Source: Balaenoptera acutorostrata (Eukaryota; Chordata; Mammalia; Artiodactyla; Balaenopteridae). From it: DNA of 64,000 nt. The DNA is taken from NCBI RefSeq assembly GCF_949987535.1, contig NC_080075.1, positions 6,866,606 through 6,930,605 on the forward strand, read 5' to 3'. Numbering within the stretch: the first letter of the stretch is position 1; each line of letters starts with the position of its first letter. Of the stretch, positions 11,091 to 21,503 are shown in pieces. The position numbers and the translations under genes were made by a program. The notes beneath the pieces are model-generated. The model was given only the letters and a program-made list of their open reading frames with translations, made no database searches and was not told where the DNA came from.

Positions 11091-12340
11091 ATTATTCCCA
11101 TCTGGGGTAGGAGGAGATACTGTGCAAAAGCACAGAGATGGGAAGCACCTGTGGGAACTCTGTTAACTACAGTGCTCCAGTGTGGTCTCACCAAGCTCAG
11201 CTTCAGCTCAGCCGCGGAGAGGGAAGGGCTACAGTCTAGTCTGCTGCACGGATCCCTTGTGGGAAACTTAATGGGAATGTAGCTATTTCTCGACTGTGAA
11301 CTTTCTCCCCAGAGGGTCAAATTCTCTTCCCTTTCACAGCACAAACGGAGTAGTCATCTCTCTCAGAGGCAGCCTCCTACTCTCGTCTAATTGGAAATAT
11401 CTCCAGGTCCACACAATGCCACAGCTGGCAGCCCACCAGTTCCCTCCACATCCAACAGAGCCGCTTCACTTGACTGCTGTGAAAGATGAAGAAATCCGAG
11501 CTATGTGAGAGGACAATAGGAAATGCCCTTTGCCAAACCGTCTGTGCTGGTATCCTTGGGATTCAAATGAAATTAACAATTGCTTAAAGATTTGCAATCT
11601 GATCATTTCTATCAATGCATGTTAAAGTGATGGGTCCTAAAAAAATTCATCCTGAGGATGAGGCGAAGGTAATGTTTTTTATCCAATGTGCAAATCGTTT
11701 GAATGTCTCTTCCAGGTGACTCTGTACCTTCAGTTAATCATTTGCAATTTTCCTGCAAGAAAATGTGAAAGTGATGATGCCACTGACCTTCCAGAAAAAG
11801 TGACTTGTTGCTATCTTGAGACCTTTTGGCACCTGTCCTAAATGAATGCCCACATAGAAGCTGATGTGGGGAAAAACGTGACTCCATGAAGAGCCTTGTT
11901 AAAGATACAACAGCACCCAAACCCTCATTACCCTGAGCCTCCTATGCTCACAGTAAACCAGTCAGGAAGACCGGCTTAGCCTGGCCCATGTCTGTGTTAG
12001 TTCTCAAAATCTGGAACTTAGAACTAAAGCTAGAAAAGTGTGCCTTACTTTGTGTAGTCAATATTTCCAAGAAAATGAAAAAAAAAATTTTTTTGGTAAA
12101 TATCATTTTCAATTAGGCACTAGGTGAACAATATATTTAATAAATAAATTTAATAAATTTATTCGAATTGGCACTATCATGAGTAAACCCTTCTATCACA
12201 ATAGACAACACAGGAGGAAAACAAAATGTAAATTTTATAATCAAGTACTTGGGAAGGTTAAGCTAACAACCTTGACACCCACAGAAATTAAGAGGTCAAG
12301 CGGTAGGACGCTGCCTAAAGGAATCTGCCAGGTAGGGTAG
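11091..12340. other. No recognised feature
   Basis: Mostly unique DNA. An A/T-rich stretch at about 12080-12175 contains simple AAT/TTTA-like runs. Short frames of 60-87 codons have no known domain. Confidence 0.4.
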
Positions 12341-12344
12341 AAAT

Positions 12345-12540
12345 TAAGAGCACTTTGAAGGCAGAAGACCTGGGCTCCAAACCTGCCAGTTGCAGGTTAA
12401 GGGGTCTTTGCAACTCATTTAAAACCATCTAAATTTGTGGCTTCTCCCTCCATAAAATGGTTATAACATTTGTCTCATAGGGTGTTGAGAGTATTAAATA
12501 ACATTAACGTATGCAATGATTCTTTATAAACTGTAAAACC
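12345..12540 (+). mobile_element. MIR
   Basis: MIR words occur in order: 'agacctgggctccaaacctg', then a 'ctccataaaatgg' core, then 'gggtgttgagagtattaaat'. It is an ancient tRNA-derived mammalian SINE, diverged and without function in evidence. Confidence 0.75.
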
Positions 12541-12911
12541 CAGTTACTACTGAGAGGGGCCAGACTTCAAAGAAAGCAGAGGCTCTTGTGGGCTGCTGTT
12601 GCCAGAGAGGAGGTTTGGAAGCGGAGAGCCTGCAGTTTGGTTGGGCCTTGGAGAGGCCGTGGAGAGACGGAGGAGGGAGCATTCCAGGCTATAGGGACAG
12701 CGTGACTGAAGGACTCCTCACCACTGGGAAGCAGCCTGCTTCTCCCTTGGGAATGTTCCTAGTTCCTCCTCTGTCATGGCCACCTTTCTCTAAACTTCGG
12801 CGGGGAGAGTGACAAGACGGCCCTACAAGGTCACAGCATCTGGATCATTCTTGCCTGGGGGCAAGAGGTGGTCTGTGACTCGGTTTACGGATGAAAGTCG
12901 CATCTCGAGCG
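12541..12911. other. No recognised feature
   Basis: Unique DNA of moderate GC content with two spurious frames of 74-80 codons. Confidence 0.35.
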
Positions 12912-13095
12912 GGTGGCTCCCAACGCTGAGGGTACATCTAAGTCACTTCGGAACATCGCCAAGCGGGCCCAGTCTTCATCCCGGAGCTGCGCCGAAGCAG
13001 ACTGTCTGGGAATGTGCGGGCTTGAGTACCGCTGCTTTTTTAAAGATCTAGACGTGATTCTGATGAACAACAGGGTTGAGAACTGCTGTTCAGTT
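12912..13095 (+). mobile_element. MER5-type hAT-Charlie relic
   Basis: It begins near 'gtggctcccaacgctgaggg' and ends with 'cagggttgagaactgctgtt', the inverted counterpart of its start. This gives the terminal-inverted-repeat layout of the MER5 group. Opposed frames of 83-90 codons across it are translations of the repeat. Confidence 0.7.
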
Positions 13096-13639
13096 CTTGA
13101 TCCACGGATAGAGAAATTCATCTCAAAGAAAACAGCCTGCCATCCATTAGGTCGCAAAAGTTAACTTTGTTTGCTAGTGGGCCCTAAAGGGGATCACCTG
13201 TGCTGCCGGGAGAGGGGCTGGAAGATCTGAAACCTTGTTGCGGTACCAGAGGCTTCTGTCTCCTGCCATCGTCCTTAGAATTCCAGGCTCATCCTCCTGC
13301 CCTGTAAGCCCGGGGCTCCGGCAGGTGAAGGCTTTGGCCACACTCAGTGAGGGCGCACACACCACCCAGAGCAGGGCGCCTGGCACAGGCCACGGGGTTG
13401 AGCACTGCATGGGCTCTCCTGCACGAGTCCCTGAATGTCCTCACTGCCCACACCCGCCTGCACAGCTTTCTGCACGACCTACACAACCGAGGGAGGACAC
13501 TGGATCCAAACATCCCCGCGCAAGTCAGAGCTATTATTACAACTAACAGCGTCACTCTCCATCCATCTTAATTTCATCAGATCTATTGTTTTAAAATGTT
13601 GTTTAGCGTCCGCCTCCACTGGAAGGTAAGCTCCAGGGG
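13096..13639. other. No recognised feature
   Basis: GC-rich unique DNA with several overlapping frames (60-103 codons) on both strands and no recognisable domain. Confidence 0.35.
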
Positions 13640-13960
13640 CGCAAGGATCTTTTTTGTGTCACTCTGCAGCCCAGTGCATAGAAACGTGCCTTGCACACAG
13701 TAGGCACTTAGTTGACAGGTAGCGTATGAAAAAATGATCCAATAGTTCCCATTTATTGAGAACCTACGACGTGCCAGGAGCTTTCTATCATCACATTTAA
13801 TTCTCGTAACAACTCCACGAGGCGGGTGCTATTATTTAGTCCCATTTTAGGGCAGAGGAAACTGAAATTCTGAGACGTTAAGACACCTGCCCAAGGTCAC
13901 AGAGGTAGTAAGAAGTGGAGCTAGGACTTGAACCCACTGCTTTCCAGCTCCAAAGACCAA
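13640..13960. mobile_element. L2 3'-end piece and MIR
   Basis: At 13640-13720 'ccttgcacacagtaggcact' is a typical L2-type end. At 13745-13960 there is well-preserved MIR text: 'ccatttattgagaacctacg', 'agaggaaactgaaattctga' and 'gcccaaggtcacagaggtag'. Confidence 0.75.
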
Positions 13961-14934
13961 GCTCTTAACTATTCGATTGTACTAATTCCTTTCACTAGGG
14001 ATGGTACAGGAACATAGCCTCAGCAGGACTTGGCTGCAAATCTGGTTTGACTCTGGTGCTAAATATGAGTGTGTTAGCAGCGGCATCTCCAGACAGCGGA
14101 GTTTCCTGCGCAGGTTACTTCAATCGAAGGGCTGAAAAGGAAATCTATCCCCATATCCCGTCTCCCATGTCCAGGACTCTGGATGACTTTTATTTTACCC
14201 TTGAAAATTTTCAACAATGAATATGTATATTAATTGTGGGAAGGATTAAGCAGCTCTAACAAAGAGATGGCAAGACGCATTAATCTATACAAGTTCGAAG
14301 TTTCTTTTAATCGCACGTTACCAGTCCAGCGCAGGAGGTTGGGCTCCACTCCGTGAAGTCATCCAGTTTCCCAGCTAGCCCTGCATGGCTGCCTTTGTCA
14401 ACAGATGGCTGTCCTTTGACCCAAGGCACCTGCAACTCTTGGCCTCATCCTGTGGCTGAGAGTAGCTCAGCAGCACCACCTCCAGGAGAAGACGGGGAAG
14501 GTTAAGGAGGGTGTACTTCCCTTCTTTTTCAAGGAGGTACTCGTATCTCACTAGCCAAAACCTAGTTAGTTACAGGGCCGCATGTAGCTGCATGGGAGGT
14601 GGGAACCAGGCTGTAGCTGGGCAGCTGTGTGCCCTTCCAACACTCACACAGAGAGAACTCGTTATTACAAAGAAGACAGGGAGAATGGCTATTAGGGGAC
14701 GGTAACCATGCCTACCATAGTGTGTATTTTTTTCTGATTAAGAAATCTATCCCCCCAAGAAATAGGACTTCAAGTGTGTTTAAAAATTAAGATACATCAA
14801 AATTGACTTTTTCTGTACGTACAGTTCCATGAATTTAAACACACCTTTGATCTGCAAACCTCCACTATAATCCCACCACCCCAAAGACTCTCTTGTTCTG
14901 CCTTGCCCAAGTCACACTCTCTTCCTGACTCAGC
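13961..14934. other. Mostly unclassified; possible old repeat at about 14230-14710
   Basis: The part from 'gcagctctaacaaagagatg' to 'aagacagggagaatggctat' has the flavour of an old interspersed repeat that I cannot name. The rest looks unique. A 64-codon frame at 14511-14705 is not supported as a gene. Confidence 0.35.
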
Positions 14935-15412
14935 CCCTTTTCTATAATCCTGAATTCAATTTGCTAATCTTCTGTTGAGTAGTTCTTCACCTAAATTCAT
15001 GAGAGATATTGGTCTATAGTTTTAATTTTTTGTATTGTCTTTGTCTGGTTTTGATAAAACTGGCCTCATAAAATTAGTTGGGACGTTTCCTTCCTCTTCT
15101 ATGCCCTGGAATAGATTGTGTATGTTTAACGTTATTTCTTATATGTTTGGTAGAATTTGCCAGTGAAACTATCTTGGCCTGGAGATTTCTTTTGTGGGAG
15201 GTTTTTAACTATATATTTAATTGATTTTATAGTTATAGAACCATTCAGGTTGTCTATTTCATCTTGGTTGAGTTTGGATAATTAATTTGTGGTTTTCAAG
15301 GAAGTGGTCCATTTCATCCAAGTTGTTGAACTTATGCATGTGGACTTGTTCATAGTGTTTCTTTATTATCCTTTCAGTGGCTATGGGGTCTGTGGTTGAT
15401 TCTCTTTTAAAC
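14935..15412 (-). mobile_element. L1 ORF2 fragment, minus strand
   Basis: Antisense reverse-transcriptase-region text is clear: 'gagatattggtctatagttt', 'tttgtctggttttgataaaa', 'ctggcctcataaaattagtt' and 'gtggtccatttcatcc'. It is diverged, about 480 bp, with no remaining reading frame of note. Confidence 0.85.
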
Positions 15413-16064
15413 ACACACCACAAAGAGGCATGTTAAGTTCCTTCTTATGACTTCTCAACTTGCTGGTGACATTCTCTTATGGTCTTTGGATTTTATACGT
15501 CTTTAGGGATTATAAATGGATTTGCAACAGGAATGGCATCTTTAGTCTAGATACCAAACATAGGTTGATGGCTGATTTCTCTGGTATGTGGGCTTTGTGC
15601 TGCTGTCAGGCCCCCATTCCCCAGCCTGGGAGAGATCCCACCAGCTAGCTCCTGGGAAAAGACTGATACAAGTTTAACCACTTCTTTTCAGTTCTTCCAC
15701 CCTTGACTTGAACCTCCCCCTCCTACCAGAGGAAAGGGATGAAAGCACAGTACTTCTCTCTTAGAAACTCCTCCACCTTACCTTAATATTGTTTTCAAGT
15801 CCTTATTTAGCATTTTGGAGAGAAGCTTGGAAGAAAATAGTAATTTTGTTATCTGTTGTTATTCCTTCTTGGGAGTTGATTATCAGAATAGTTTAAGCCT
15901 GTTTCCTACAGTGAGGAAGGGGTGCAGGAATTGCCTTCCTGTTACAGATCAAGAAGCTGTGTTCCTTTAAAGCAGGCATCATTTATAGAAAGCCTACAAT
16001 ATACCTGGCTGTTATAGATTTTATCTTTATAGCTAATAATATCAGCGTGGGGATTCTTATTTTC
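15413..16064. other. No recognised feature
   Basis: Unique DNA of moderate composition. A 62-codon frame at 15460-15648 has no domain. Confidence 0.35.
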
Positions 16065-16290
16065 ATTTCATGGACCAGAACAATGAGGCTAAGAGATGTT
16101 CAGTTCAAGGCCTTTTCATGCTTCTGGCTGGCTGGCTGACCCTGAGAAAATGACCTAATTAGTAATTAAGTCTCAGTTTCCTCATTTGTAAAATGAGGAT
16201 AATAATATAACTTAAGTTATAGGGTTGGTTAAGGATTAAATACGTCTAGCACGTAGTAAGCATTCAATAAATTTTGCCATCATCCTTGTT
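16065..16290. mobile_element. MIR relics
   Basis: The run 'gtctcagtttcctcatttgt' followed by 'aaaatgaggataataat' and 'gtagtaagcattcaataaat' is a MIR 3' half. An adjacent MIR-like piece at about 16040-16120 includes 'caatgaggctaagagatg'. Confidence 0.75.
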
Positions 16291-16332
16291 GCTATAATTA
16301 TACCATGTATTATTTATTCGAAACTTTTCTAT

Positions 16333-16658
16333 AAAAAAGCATGTTCTGGGCTTCCCTGGTGGCGCAGTGGTTGAGAATCTGCCTGCCAATGCAGGGGACA
16401 CGGGTTCGAGCCCTGGTCTGGGAAGATCCCACATGCCGCGGAGCAGCTGGGCCCGTGAGCCACAACTGCTGAGCTTGCGCATCTGGAGCCTGTGCTCCGC
16501 AACAAGAGAGGCCGCGATAGTGAGAGACCCGCGCACCGCGATGAAGAGTGGCCCCCGCTTGCCGCAACTAGAGAAAGCCCTCACACAGAAACGAAGACCC
16601 AACACAGCCAAAAAAAATAAAAATAAATAAATAAATTTTAAAAAAAAAGCATGTTCTG
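16333..16658 (+). mobile_element. Young CHR-type SINE with 16-bp target-site duplication
   Basis: The body, 16349-16642, has the head 'ggcttccctggtggcgcagt' with A-box, the B-box 'gggttcgagccctgg', a CHR body and an A-rich tail with AAAT repeats. The exact repeat aaaaaagcatgttctg flanks it at 16333-16348 and 16643-16658. The intact duplication and low divergence from the copies at 24470 and 39394 suggest a recent insertion. Frames of 85-115 codons through it are spurious. Confidence 0.95.
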
Positions 16659-17034
16659 AACTTGTACTAAATTTTCCTTAAAATTCATGATTATAGAATA
16701 TTTTTAAAAAATAAAGCCATTTGCTTTCAATCAGGAAAATCTTGACTAACCAGAACTATACCAATTAATCCCGAAGTTAACCTTTTTTTTTGTTTGTTTT
16801 TTTGCTTTTTTTGTTTTTTGCTACCTTCAACTCAGGTTAATAAGAAATGAGCAGGGCATGTTTAACATGACACCCTCAGCATTCTATGGAGAAAGCAGCC
16901 TTCTCTTCCTGCCCACGTTCTTGGTCCTGGGTTGACCCTGGCTGCTCAGAGCCTTCAGCATTCCAGACAGACTTGCTTGAGTGCATTAGGTTTACCAAGG
17001 CAGGAAACGGGCTAAGATATTGTGCAAGATGGGA
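16659..17034. other. No recognised feature; T-rich run near 16790-16825
   Basis: AT-rich unique DNA with a T-rich low-complexity run interspersed with G. Nothing else seen. Confidence 0.4.
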
Positions 17035-17415
17035 TTTCTGTTCCCATTTCTCTCCTCTCTTTTGCCATGCGATTGCATTGCTTCTCAATAGACTGGGTAG
17101 AGCAGACTTTCTCACTTACCTGGGCGTGGCCATGTGACTTGATTCAGCCAATGAAATGTGAGCAAGTGTGATGCTGGCAGATGCATTATGGTTTTGCTTG
17201 GATGCTTGGCTTCTGCCATCTGCAATAAGAAGAATACGCCTTGGGTGGCTGTGGCCATGTGGAGACACGCAGAGTAGACTTGAACTCCGCCTGTGGCTCG
17301 GAGTCAAGCCCAGCTGATCCCAGCAGAGCCAGGGAGCCTGAGGCCGCTGAGCAAGGAAAGGAACATTTGTTTTAAGCCACCAAGATCTTGAGATTGTTAT
17401 GCAGCAAAACTACTT
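17035..17415 (+). mobile_element. MLT1-type LTR (ERVL-MaLR) relic
   Basis: MLT1 landmarks occur in order: 'ggccatgtgacttgattcag', 'ccaatgaaatgtgagc', a central part, and the terminal 'tttaagccaccaagatcttg' with 'ttatgcagcaaaac'. This is a solo LTR of an ancient endogenous retrovirus-like family with no coding part. The frames at 16876-17307 are readings through it. Confidence 0.8.
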
Positions 17416-17844
17416 ACATGTACCTTGGTGAATTTTCAACAAAAAGAATTAAAACCTATTGAATGCACTGATAGTAGGGAGTAGGTATTTCACACACACA
17501 ACTTGTCAGGAAATCCATTTAACCACGTAAAGACTATAAATTGACTCCACAGCACTCAGGTGGATGACACATCAGGTGTCTTTACATTGTGTAAATTCAC
17601 TAAATCACCTTTAGGGTTGATGGGAAATTCCATCTCAGTCATGTCTTGGAGGACCCCTCCACTTGGGTGGTAAGGAGACACTAGTGCTTTCACAGCCCAG
17701 GAAACCGGAGGATGGCTTCTGACTGCTACTCTAAGGTATCTTGTCCAAGGCCAGTGGGGAGCATTCTGATGGTGCAGCCCCATTTTCTTCCTTTGCTCTG
17801 AGATTGTCTTGGCATCACTGCCAAGGCCCCAAGCAGTGGAACCT
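17416..17844. other. No recognised feature
   Basis: Unique DNA. A 100-codon minus-strand frame at 17556-17858 has no recognisable family. Confidence 0.35.
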
Positions 17845-18000
17845 ACAGAAGTTCTCACACTCTAATGTGTACATGAGACACATGACCATCTAGTTAAATA
17901 AGATTTGATCCAATGGGTCTGGTAGGGGCCGCAGATTCTGCATTTCTGATGAGTTCCCAGATGATGGTCATTGCTGTTCATGGACCACACTTTGGTAAAA
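17845..18000. mobile_element. MER5-type hAT-Charlie relic
   Basis: The words 'tctgatgagttcccagatga' and 'catggaccacactttggtaa' correspond to the 3' half of a MER5 element, with the diverged start at 'gaagttctcacactctaa'. Confidence 0.65.
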
Positions 18001-19305
18001 AGACCCTAGAGTCCAGGCTCCCTCGGCCCTCCAAGAAGCCATCCTTCCCTATGGGCACTCTGAATATTTGGGGGTCAGGTCTCCAGCACATGTGGACCGC
18101 CCCCCTCACCAAACTGCTTATTAATCCCACCCCCCAAGATTGAGCCATACCTTCTGCCCTGTGTCACTCATTCATCAGAAACTTTCCCTTTTCAGATAAA
18201 GAGCCCCGTAAGACTTAGAAATCAAAGGCTGGATCCTTCTCTCCTGTGGCCAGGGCATCACATATCTCCAGGACTCAGAGGCCTGGCAAAGGAAAAAAGA
18301 ACTCTACTGGCACTGATAGGAAGAACAAGATTGAATTAATATCTCATAAACCATCCAGTTACCATGGGAACAGCCCCCTCCCTAGACTGCCGGGGAGAGG
18401 ATATGGTCCCGGAGATAGGTGCTTGTCTCACCCTGTAACCACACATGTCAGCTCAGAATTCTTGGTCATCTTACTTTCAGGGGTCCTGAAAATCCTGGTT
18501 TTGCCACTTTTAATCAACAGACTTGCAGAGGAAGGGAGAACCAGTGGTCAAGAAGCTAGCACGTCAGTCACACCTCAGGGCCCTAAGCAAGGCTGACAGA
18601 AACCCAGCCTGCGGGGCTGCCTTCCCCGTCCCAAGAATTTAGGGCCAGGAAGCCATTCTGAGTGGCTGGTTTATTTGTTAAGTGTTTTGAGTTTAACAGG
18701 CTCCTTGGGAGATAGCTTTGCAGGCACGCATTTGGGGTGCCCACTCTTATAGGTCTCATTTTTCCTGTGATTTTCCCAATAAATTATGCTATGAATTCAA
18801 CAAGAGTACAAGGACACTTTTCAAATATTGGTTTAAGAACCTCACTCCCGTGTCAGGTAAAATATCCTTCTGTCAAATTGATCCATGGCTGGTTTGCATG
18901 GGGATTCCAAGAGGCCAGTTTTATTTTACCAAAACATTAGGGGGAATTCATCCTGGTGGGATGATAGTGGTGCTGGGTTCCAGCCCTGGGGAGACCCAGT
19001 GACGATCTCTCGAAGAGGCGGGCGGTGTGGGGAGACGTCAGGTACGGGATCAGGCTAAAGGCAAGACCCCCAAATAGCTAAGGGTGCCTTTGTCTCTTTT
19101 CTAGATCTATTTTTTTTTCTCCTCCTCCTTCCCTTCCCTCTCCTCCTCCCCTTCCTCCAGGTCACACAGCTACTTAGTGACATGCATTACCCCAGAGGGG
19201 TTGGCTTCAGTCTCCTGACCCTCCCACTCCCTGCGCTACCACTTCTAAAGTGTATTTGTGCCATCACTCTAAGAATATTCTCTGTGTTTCAGCAGAGGAG
19301 GAAAC
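18001..19305. other. No recognised feature
   Basis: Unique DNA. Plus-strand frames of 76-116 codons lie at 17913-18143, 18246-18596 and 18718-19002. None shows a recognisable domain, and I cannot support them as exons. A pyrimidine-rich run lies at about 19100-19160. Confidence 0.4.
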
Positions 19306-19480
19306 CCAACCCAGTGTTTCTCAAAACTCGCTGTGCATGTGGATCCCCCAGAAGCTTGTAGAAAGGTAGATTCTGATTTGGTAGATCTGAAGCAAGGTCG
19401 AGATTCTGTATTGCTAACCAGCTCTGGGGTGATGCCACGGCTGGTGGTCCACAGGTCACAGTTTGATTGCAATGCCTGAA
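19306..19480 (+). mobile_element. MER5-type hAT-Charlie relic
   Basis: It starts with 'cagtgtttctcaaaactcgc' and shows 'gattctgatttggtagatct' in the middle, the usual MER5 layout. The 134-codon minus-strand frame at 19289-19693 runs through it and is spurious. Confidence 0.75.
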
Positions 19481-20019
19481 TCTACTGTCATTAACTGGTA
19501 GAGCTCTTGGGTGAAAGGGATTCAGAACCAGCGCCTTCTCAGCAGTGATGGAAGCCGGGGATCTGGGATTGATTGGTATGCCGTCCACGGGTCGGGGAGG
19601 AGATGCATGACACCGTGCTGTGTTTGCCATTCCACAATCGGACAGTCTCCGAGTTCCCTCCCATGTCAAAGCTGCTAAGAGTGTATCAATCATTCCAGCC
19701 AGACCCTAAGGTAGTATGGTGGGTAAATTATTATGCAGCTCTAGCCCACTAAGTAAGCATCAGAGCCGACTGCCCATGTGTTATGATCCAAGGAGAGCCA
19801 AAATGTTTCCTCAACTCCTAACTTTCACCTCCTTTAACCCAGCCTCTTAGGCCCTACTTGGCCAGTGTTTGACAGTTTCCTTTCTCAGTAAAAATGCAGA
19901 GAATGGGATTAAAATGCAGGGTGGCGGGATTAAGCTGTTCTCAGTCACGAACATCACCGTGTGAATGAGTCTATCAGCTCTTCTCCACAAACAGGAATCT
20001 TGGCAACCCTAGCAGCCCG
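19481..20019. other. No recognised feature
   Basis: Unique DNA. I see no repeat or gene. Confidence 0.35.
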
Positions 20020-20170
20020 GTCGCCTGAGTTCTAGTTCTGACCCTGCCGCCAACCAGCTGTGCAGCCTTACAGAGGTCCCTCGACTTCCCTGGGCCTCAG
20101 CTTCCTCTCGTGTACAATGAAGGGGGTCAACCAGGTGGGCACTGAGGTCTTCTGGGCTTTGACAGCTCAG
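20020..20170 (+). mobile_element. MIR
   Basis: MIR words 'cctgagttctagttctgacc', 'tgggcctcagcttcctctcg' and 'tgtacaatgaagggggtcaa' follow one another in the usual order. Confidence 0.75.
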
Positions 20171-20659
20171 TATTTTATCAGAAACAGCACAAGGGGAACT
20201 GCAGAGGGGCCCTGACATGGACTTCTGAGGTGCAGGGAGGTCTGAATCACTAGCATGTGTGTCACAGGCCTGTAAAATGGGACTTTTAATTCCTCAATGA
20301 GATGCTGTACGTTAGGGGCACATGGTCAGAACACAGTGACCGTCAGCATAATTATCACCTTGCAGGTGACCCTGGTGCAGGTCAAGTGGAGTCACAGGTG
20401 AGCGACCCCTGCCCACAGAGGTCCTTGAGGAGTGGGGACGGGGCACAGAGTGGGAAGGTCACCTGCAGACAGGGGTCCAGGGAAAGACACAAAGCGCCAA
20501 GCTCCGATTTTGCCTCAGGCCAGCCCTGCTTCCGGAATTCCCTCCCCAGGTCTTTACATTTCTCTCCTTTTCCAATCAAATTTTACCTCCAGTTAGAGAT
20601 ATTCAAGTAAGTTATTCAGATAATTGAGGCTAAACATATCCGACTGTCATCAGAAGTAT
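20171..20659. other. No recognised feature
   Basis: Unique DNA with a 102-codon plus-strand frame at 20302-20610 and an opposed 65-codon frame. Neither has a known domain. Confidence 0.35.
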
Positions 20660-21110
20660 CCGGGTAATGACGTCCAGCGCGGCCCGAGTTAAGCCCTGAT
20701 CCCCCGGGGCTCTGGGTGACGCGTCTCCAGCTCACTCTCTGTTGTTTGTCTAGAGACCAGCGCCGGAACTCTCTGCTGCGGAGGGTCACCGCCCTCCCCC
20801 GCTTCTCCTCTCCAGCTCTTCCCCCCTCCCCCTGCCCCCTCTCTCCATCTCCCCTGAGCCGCCGGCAGCCCCGCCCAACCCCTATACCTCCCCCTACCGT
20901 GTCCCCACCCCCTCCCGTCTTTGAGGCAGAAGCTCATTAGAGAGAACAAAGAGGCGCTTTCCTACTGTATCCGATGCTCTAACATGTCCCTGGGTTTCAC
21001 GCTGCTTGAAAGCATCCCCTTTGGACTTGCCCCGGCTCTTCTGTTGCACTCCTAGGACCGCGGCTCCAAGGGACCAGGCTGGCCGAATGCACAACCATCA
21101 GGGAGCCGCC
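20660..21110. promoter_or_regulatory. Borderline CpG-rich stretch with long pyrimidine-rich tract
   Basis: I counted about 27 CpG dinucleotides in the 480 bp from 20641 to 21120. GC content is clearly above that of the flanks, and by hand the observed/expected ratio comes to roughly 0.6-0.7. This is just at the usual threshold for a CpG island and is not explained by any SINE. A C/T-rich tract runs from about 20790 to 20930. Such stretches often mark promoters, but no coding start or known first exon is visible, and frames here (86 codons minus, 74 plus) are low-complexity. It could equally be ordinary GC-rich DNA. Confidence 0.35.
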
Positions 21111-21130
21111 ATGCAGGGCAATCCAGGGCT

Positions 21131-21503
21131 CTCGTCACTCCGAGGCCCTCTGTGGGTCCCTCTGGGAGCTGGGGTGTGTGTGCTCCCGCCTGTGTGCTGG
21201 GGGTACGTTTGGGAGGACGTGGTGTACAGCACGCACAAGGAGGCAGTTGGGTAGGGAAGCCAGGCCATCTCAACCCGGCAGCAAGAGTCCAGTATGCTCA
21301 CAACACAGTCGGAAGCAATCAGCTCGCTGCCTGGGAGGCCACACCAGCTCTTGACCCTGTCCGCCGAGTTGCAGAAGCAGGAGGTGCAGGGGCTGCACCG
21401 CTGTGCTGTTTTCCTCCCATCGCATCCAGCTCAGCATTAAGCCTGTTTCTGAGCACAGATCCCCACCCTCATCTGGATACTCCCCGTCCAGCTGTGAGCT
21501 AAT
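21131..21503. other. No recognised feature
   Basis: GC-rich unique DNA with overlapping frames up to 116 codons (21152-21502) and opposed ones. No domain seen. Confidence 0.35.

Noticed and set aside
16349..16420. tRNA-like head with A-box and B-box
   Set aside because: It is the tRNA-derived part of a SINE, followed by the SINE body and tail and bracketed by a target-site duplication; it does not close into a functional tRNA gene.
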